Part shown: positions 58,094 through 64,000 of the stretch, piece after piece | Layout of the letters: each line of letters begins with the position of its first letter | Numbering within the stretch: the first letter of the stretch is position 1 | Assembly: GCF_019279795.1 (NCBI RefSeq) | Contig: NC_056743.1 | Coordinates: 633,003,735-633,067,734 of the forward strand | Source of the DNA: Protopterus annectens | Lineage: Eukaryota; Chordata; Ceratodontiformes; Protopteridae | Length of the DNA: 64,000 nucleotides | Direction of reading: 5' to 3' | Notes under the pieces: model-generated | The model's database searches: none | Told to the model about the DNA's origin: nothing | Seen by the model: only the letters and a program-made list of their open reading frames with translations | Translations under genes and position numbers: made by a program

Positions 58094-61000
58094 TCAGTCG
58101 GGATTGGTACAGGGACATAGCCAATGTGAAATAAGATGTTCTTTGATTTGTTTTTTAAATAGAGAGGTAGATTCAAGACAAGTTAAAGTTTGAGGAAGTT
58201 GATTCCATACTTTACCTATAGAATTAGAAAATAATGCATCCCCAGCTTTATTGTATGATTTAGTTATTGATACAAGGAACTTATTTGCAGAACGAAGTGT
58301 GGTTAGGTTCTTATATGGAGAAATGAAGTCTACAAGGCTGGGAGTATTTTCGGGGAGATGAAGAGTTTTGTGTATGATGAGTAATTGTTGATACAATAGG
58401 TGGTTCTTTAGTTCTAGCCAGTTTAGTTGTTTAAGGTTGTTACAGTGGTGAGTTCTAAGGGGTGTAGCATTAATGAATCTAGCTATACTGTTATAACAGG
58501 TAGAGAGTTTGTTGATGTTATTTTTAGAAAGTGTGGTAAATATAGCTGAGGCATAAAAAAGGGTGGAAAGCAGGTGGGTCTGTGCAATAGTTTTTCTGGT
58601 TGCAGGGTTCAAGAAGGATTTAATTCTATAGAGTGTCCCAAGTTTTTTGTTAACCGCTTTAATAGAAGTGTTAATTTGTTCCTCGAAGTTCAGATGGTTG
58701 TCAATGGTTACACCTAACAGTCGAGTGGTATTATCAGGGTTAATACAGGTGGCATTATTAGAGGAGATAGTAAAGAAAGGTGTAGGAGATTTATTTGTAG
58801 GAGTAAAGAGCAATAGCTTTGTTTTTTTGGGGTTAAGGTGGAGACAGTGCTGCATAAACCATATTTCAACATTATGAAAGGTTGTTTGGGTGATGGACTG
58901 GAGAGAGGGAATATCTGTAGCTGAGCAGATCAAAGTTGAGTCATCTGCATATTGGATACAGGTTGCTTGTGGCACATTCAAATTAAGATCATTGATAAAT
59001 AATGAAAAAAGAAGGGGTCCAAGGATAGAGCCTTGTGGAACTCCGATATTTACAGGGAGCAAGGATGATAGGTTATTTTCCCAACGTACTGCTTGTTGCC
59101 TGTTCTCGAGATAGCTTCTAAACCACTGTAAAGAATGTAAGCTTAGAGGGAGGTTGTTAAGTTTTTCAAGAAGTATGTTGTGGTTAACCATATCAAAGGC
59201 TTTTGATAGGTCTAAAAATAGTGCAGCAGAGAATTGGTTAATATTACGATTTTTATTGATAGAGTCAGCAAAGGAAAGTAGGGCAGATGTAGTACTGTGG
59301 TGGGGCCTGAAGCCATGTTGACAGTTGGCTAGAAGTTTGTTTTGAAGAAGGTAGTCAAGAAATTGTTTGTGTATGCACCTTTCCATTATTTTCGCTAATG
59401 GGGAGAGTAAGGCAATAGGTCGATAGTTGGATATTTCGGAAGAAGGGCCACCTTTATGAAGGGAATTATGTGAGAAATTTTCCACATGGTAGGGATTTTC
59501 CTTTCAGAGATGGTCCTGTTTATCAGTGTAGATATTGGGAGATAAATAGCTTTTGCAGCTATTTGTAAGAATTCGGATGGGAGTTTGTCCGCAGATGGAG
59601 TGCAAGGCTTTAGTTTTAATAGAAGTTTATATATGATAGATGATGAAACAGGTTGGATTTGAAAGGCATTAGTAGAGGCAGTTGAGTTATTATGCGGAGG
59701 CTATGGGTGTTGGTAGGGAAGTTGGCTAGGGTTAGAATAGCTTCTATAAAGTAGTTATTAAAGGCATCTGGGATTTGTGTAGAGGAGTTAGGGTTCAATC
59801 CTGTAGGAGTAGGAGTAGGAGAATGCCCAGGTTTTAGAAGTTTATTAATGCCTGCCCAAAATTTTTGTGGGGTATTCTGAGTAGTATTTTGTAGATTAAG
59901 ATAATATTCCTTTTTATCGCTAACAGTAGATTTCTTGGTAGAATTTCTTAACTGTTTATAGAGGAGATGATCAGCTGGAGATTTTGTAGCTCTCCATTTA
60001 GCCCAGATTTTGTTTCTCTGTATCATTCTTTCTTTTGTTTGCTTAGATAGCCACGGGGCAGTTTTGGCTCTTATCCTGGTGGTGTGAAAAGGAGCGTGAT
60101 AGTCAAGGATCTGCAAGAATTTAGTGTTAAAATAGGAAACTGCTTCATTGAGTTCAAGGTTTGATAAAGGAGACCAGTCACAGGCTTGTAATTCATTAAG
60201 GAAGTTATCCGGGTTGAAAAATCTTTTTGAGCGGCAAGTTCTTAGTTTATGCTCATTAGGAATATACAATTTTTGTCTGATAACATAAGTAATAATATGA
60301 TCACTAATACTATCAGGAAGAGTCCCAGGAGTATAGTTGTCAGGGGAATTATTTATTAGAATCCAATCTAGTATTGTTTCTTTCATGTTGGGTTTGTGGA
60401 TTCTAGTTGTTGTTGTAATCAATTGAGAGTAACCATGGAGGTTAATATGGTTTGTAGGTTTTTGGGCTTTGCAGGTATTCCAATCAATGTTAAAATCGCC
60501 AAGTATAATGGTTTCTTGGGGTAGTTGGTTAGTAAGAGAACTGAGTAAGTTTTCTAGGATTAGGGTATTATTTCCAGGGGGAAGATACATACAAATAAGA
60601 TAGATAGCTTTGTTGTCATTAATTTGAAGTTTGACTGATAGAATTTCAGACTTGGGGCCTGTTAATGGAAGTTCCTTGAAAAGTGTAATTTGTAAGTGAG
60701 ATTTATAGAGAATGGCTATCCCGCCACCTTTTTTCTTAGTTCGGTCATTTCTAAGTATATTGTAGCCAGGAGGTGTGATTTCCTGGTCAGTAGTAGAGGG
60801 TTTTAGCCATGTTTCTGTTATACATAATATATCAAATGAATGCAAGTCTAGGAGAGCATGAAGATGGTGAATTTTGTTGTTAATACTTCTGATGTTAATA
60901 TGAGCTACAAGAAGGGAATTGGTTGCTTTAGTATTTTGTACAATAGAGGGAGAAGAATTAATATTATGGGAAACGTTGCTTAGGTTAGAGGGTCCAGGAT

Positions 61001-61334
61001 TAGGATGAATGTCGCCATGTGAGAGGAGTTGAATATGGTATTGAGATAGTATTTTTACAAGTTTGAGGCAAATATTAGAGATTTTCTTGTTAAAATGGAG
61101 GGTTATGTGAGATGGCCTATGATATTTTGGTAGTATATAGTTGGAAGAATAGGTAATGTTACTATGTTTAAGGGTGCTTTGGAAAGAGGAAGGTAAAGTT
61201 TGCTTTAGATGAAGGTTATGTTCGTATAAAGTGTTAATTTGTAGAGAGGTAATATAGTATGATAAGGATAGAGAAGTTATAACAGTAGTAGAGAGAAGGG
61301 CATAGGTGAGAAAGGCTATGATAGTTGAAGACAT
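58094..61334 (-). pseudogene. L2-type ORF2: endonuclease and reverse transcriptase, two frameshifts
   Basis: The frame opens at 61334 with a hydrophobic N-terminus (residues 5-30, signal-anchor-like), a 2A-like GDIHPNPGP at residues 107-115 and the endonuclease: HINIRS (N147), TETW (E174), GDFNID (D280, N282) and SDH (344-346). A basic connector follows. One-base losses near 59700 and near 59470 shift the frame. The RT then runs SNYRPIALLSP, LDLSKAFDMVNH, GVPQGSILGPLL and YADD (CIQYADDSTLICSA), and the protein ends at 58094 (about 1,080 residues after frame repair, normal for the clade). All catalytic motifs are present, so the copy is young. Confidence 0.88.
60990..61016 (-). other. 2A-like motif in the LINE protein
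   Basis: It encodes GDIHPNPGP, close to the DxExNPGP pattern of 2A peptides, with H-P in place of E-x. 2A-like motifs upstream of the endonuclease are known in some vertebrate CR1/L2-type LINEs; whether this variant releases the upstream peptide is unknown. Confidence 0.6.
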
Positions 61335-61850
61335 GGTAGCGAGGAGTTAAACAGAAAAGTTAAATGTACTAGTTAAGGTCTCAGTAGTTAAGGATGAGTG
61401 GGATAAACAGTAGTAGGAGAGGAATAGCTAGAGAGATAATATAGTGTATGGAAGATAGGAAGGAGAGAAATAGCGATAGACAGGTAAGAAATTATTAATA
61501 GTGGTATAATAGATGACAAAATACAGCTAGGGTGGGGAGATGAAATGGATAGGGGAGTGGTCAAGTAAAGAGGAGAGGATAGGTAAGGAGTACAGGGGGT
61601 GTGACTAGTGAGGTATAAGTTAAGGACCCCTAGGGGTGGGTGGGATATGGGGGTAGGGTGGGGAGCGGAGCGGGGCACAAACAAAAACCTTGTGCGAGAG
61701 CAGAGGAGAGGAGAACAATCAGCAGGGAGCTACCCAGGGGGAATAGGCTGGAAGCAAGAAGGTGGTTAGGTATACTAGAAGCAAGGAGAATAGAGTAAAA
61801 GACGTTCGGAGACACCAGTTTCAGTCTAGTTACAGGGAAGGCTAGACAAT

Positions 61851-62489
61851 GCAAAATGAAGTGATGTGCTATACATTTGGATGAGTTTCACCTTCTGTGT
61901 GCCTGTGATGACTGACAATGCTACCTTAGTGATAAAATACGGCATTATTATGCAAACAATCACATGCATGCACACAAGTATAGATATATCTATACATGTG
62001 TCTGTATATGTTTTCTGAAATTCTAAGCCTGAAAGCTTGAAATCGTTAAACACCAGAAGCATGAACTTAGAAATCCCGAAGTTCTGAGATTATGGTGTTG
62101 CAGTGTATGAATGGATGGAAGTGCAGATAAGTCTGTATAAGTGTGTAGGTTATGGGCTGTAGTGCATGTTAGTGTGTGTTTTGGTTGTGATGCGTGTGTG
62201 CATATGTGAATATATAAACAGGGAGGTGTGCAGGGCACAGCCCCCCACATGGGGGGATGCAGGGGAGCTTGTCCCTCTGCTTATTTGTATTTTACGATTG
62301 TATGTTTGATTGTGGGAGGAGAGTGTGTGTATGTGTGCGTTGTGTTTGTAGTGTATGTTCGGGATTTTAAGTTTTGCACTTGTGGTGTTTCAGGCTTGTA
62401 AGATTTCAGGATTTGAATTTCGGAAAACTGAAATTTGATATTTCAGTTTTTTTGAGATTCTCAAGTGAACACCTATATATATATATAAT
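61851..62489. other. Unassigned sequence
   Basis: TG-rich sequence upstream of the LINE, with no recognised gene. Confidence 0.4.
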
Positions 62490-63028
<539 letters not shown>

Positions 63029-63065
63029 TGGATAGATAATGTATGTTATGCATATACATTGATAT

Positions 63066-64000
63066 AGATATATTTTTTCAAATAGAAATTTTATTGATTT
63101 TACAATACATATATATCACAATAATTGCAGTATAGTAATGAGCAGTAATGTAGAAGAGAACATATAACAACTAACTATATGCAATATGTATAATAATGCT
63201 GCATAAAGGTAATATAACCCCTAGAAGTAAAACCTAGTGTAAACTCTAAATACAAAAAGGTGAATATTGTAACTGAGCACAAAGTAATTGCCATAGTTGA
63301 AACTTGCAGAGCAAATGAATGAAGAGATATAATTCTTATCTTGAGCCATCGTACAATATGAGAAGTAAAAATGGGGAAAGGAGAGAATTCAGTATGCATG
63401 TATAGGGTAAGCATTTCAAAGTGTTGTACTACCATAGTTTGTGCGAAATTAATTATCAGCTAATTGCTTAAAAATGGAATTCCAAAATGTCAGGTAATAG
63501 GTACGCTTGTGTGAGTTTGTTATTAGGAGTTTTTGTGAAGTAATGTATTTAATAGCCAAACTTCAAAACCCTCTTCAGGACATCTTGGTGTGATTAATCC
63601 AGTGTTTGGTAATGTACAATCTGACTAAAAGACAGAGAGTAACCAAGATACGGAATCTCAGTTTTGACATTTTAAGTTTAGTAACATGTAGTAATGCTCT
63701 CTTCCACGATAAGATTGATTTATGGTAACCCATCTTGTCAAGTCTCACTTTGAGAGAGCACGAAATACTGTTGGAGTATTTGCAAAACCATAGTATATGT
63801 AAGATGTCCGCCTGGGGATATGAGCAGCAGGGCATGCAAAAGATACATTTAGGTTAAATTTATTTAAGCAGACTGGAGTGAAATATAAGTTATTGGTGAT
63901 CATAAATTGCATGTAAGTACTTATTTTAAAAGGGGAGGACATGAGAGTGGATTTAATAGCTGATACCTTTTGCTCTACTAGCAGGTTTGACCCTTGTTGA
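63066..64000 (-). pseudogene. L1-like LINE, C-terminal end of ORF2 and 3' UTR
   Basis: On the minus strand the sequence KCIFCMPCCSYPQADILHILWFC fits the cysteine/histidine C-terminal segment of L1-type ORF2 (C-x2-C ... ADxLHxLWxC). It is followed by RILVTLCLLVRLYITKHW, the usual helical end. The 3' UTR closes with ATAAAATTTCTATTTGAAAAAA at 63066. Frame changes near 63850 show decay. It continues past the window. Confidence 0.6.

Larger units (their letters stand above)
57661..61850 (-). mobile_element. L2/CR1-superfamily LINE, nearly full length
   Basis: On the minus strand the order is a 5' UTR (about 61850-61335), a coding region (61334-58094), a 3' UTR with CTTTTCTCCCCGGG and CCCGGTCAACAAATGT, and a tail of (AAAT)n/(AAAAT)n ending at 57661. 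A 5'-truncated sister copy is at 28206-30216. I could not fix a target duplication, so the 5' limit is approximate. Confidence 0.85.

Overview
This window is repeat-dense vertebrate nuclear DNA with almost no host coding sequence. Several signals point to a large-genome, non-amniote vertebrate: CR1- and L2-type LINEs, Penelope-like elements (PLEs) with GIY-YIG endonuclease, Harbinger DNA transposons, a V-SINE/DANA-type SINE with its conserved central block, spliceosomal intron borders and abundant microsatellites. A lungfish or amphibian would fit, but the species cannot be named from the sequence. Two 500-N blocks (14260-14759, 47579-48078) are assembly gaps of unknown true size.

Layout. Positions 1-4555 and about 26971-35970 are two diverged copies of one repeated unit. 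Each holds a decayed CR1 (ORF1 esterase plus endonuclease) and a tandem array of ~245-bp units. In copy 1 a younger CR1 starts at about 4556. It is split by an 8.35-kb PLE insertion (5067-13415) made of two nearly identical PLE copies joined head to head and flanked by a 17-bp target duplication. The CR1 resumes at 13433 and runs into the first gap. Positions 14760-18176 hold a tRNA-headed SINE with a CR1-like tail, a decayed C-type lectin domain exon (16187-16528) and a small hairpin element.

Positions 18177-44504 are bounded by inverted GGGCAGGATTCACGAAG termini with matching flanks, and may be one Harbinger element swollen by nested insertions. Inside are two different Myb/SANT-like Harbinger accessory genes with introns (19413-21357 and 24603-26748), the second copy of the repeated unit, a truncated L2 (28206-30216), at least three decayed CR1 copies on the minus strand (36550-41800), and a Harbinger DDE transposase (43130-42022, minus). 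A second Harbinger end of the same family starts at 47028 and is cut by the gap.

To the right lie a V-SINE (48185-48471), another decayed CR1 (49740-54165) carrying a second, different PLE inverted pair (50585-52057), a nearly full-length L2-type LINE on the minus strand (57661 to about 61850) with a 2A-like motif, a MITE with ~85-bp terminal inverted repeats (62490-62920), and the 3' end of an L1-like LINE (63066-64000, minus).

The elements record a nesting order: Harbinger and old CR1 first, then younger CR1 and L2, then PLE. The most notable points are the two independent head-to-head PLE insertions with intact target duplications, a candidate hammerhead ribozyme in the PLE terminal repeats, the possible 26-kb Harbinger, and the pol III-like boxes in each unit of the 245-bp arrays.
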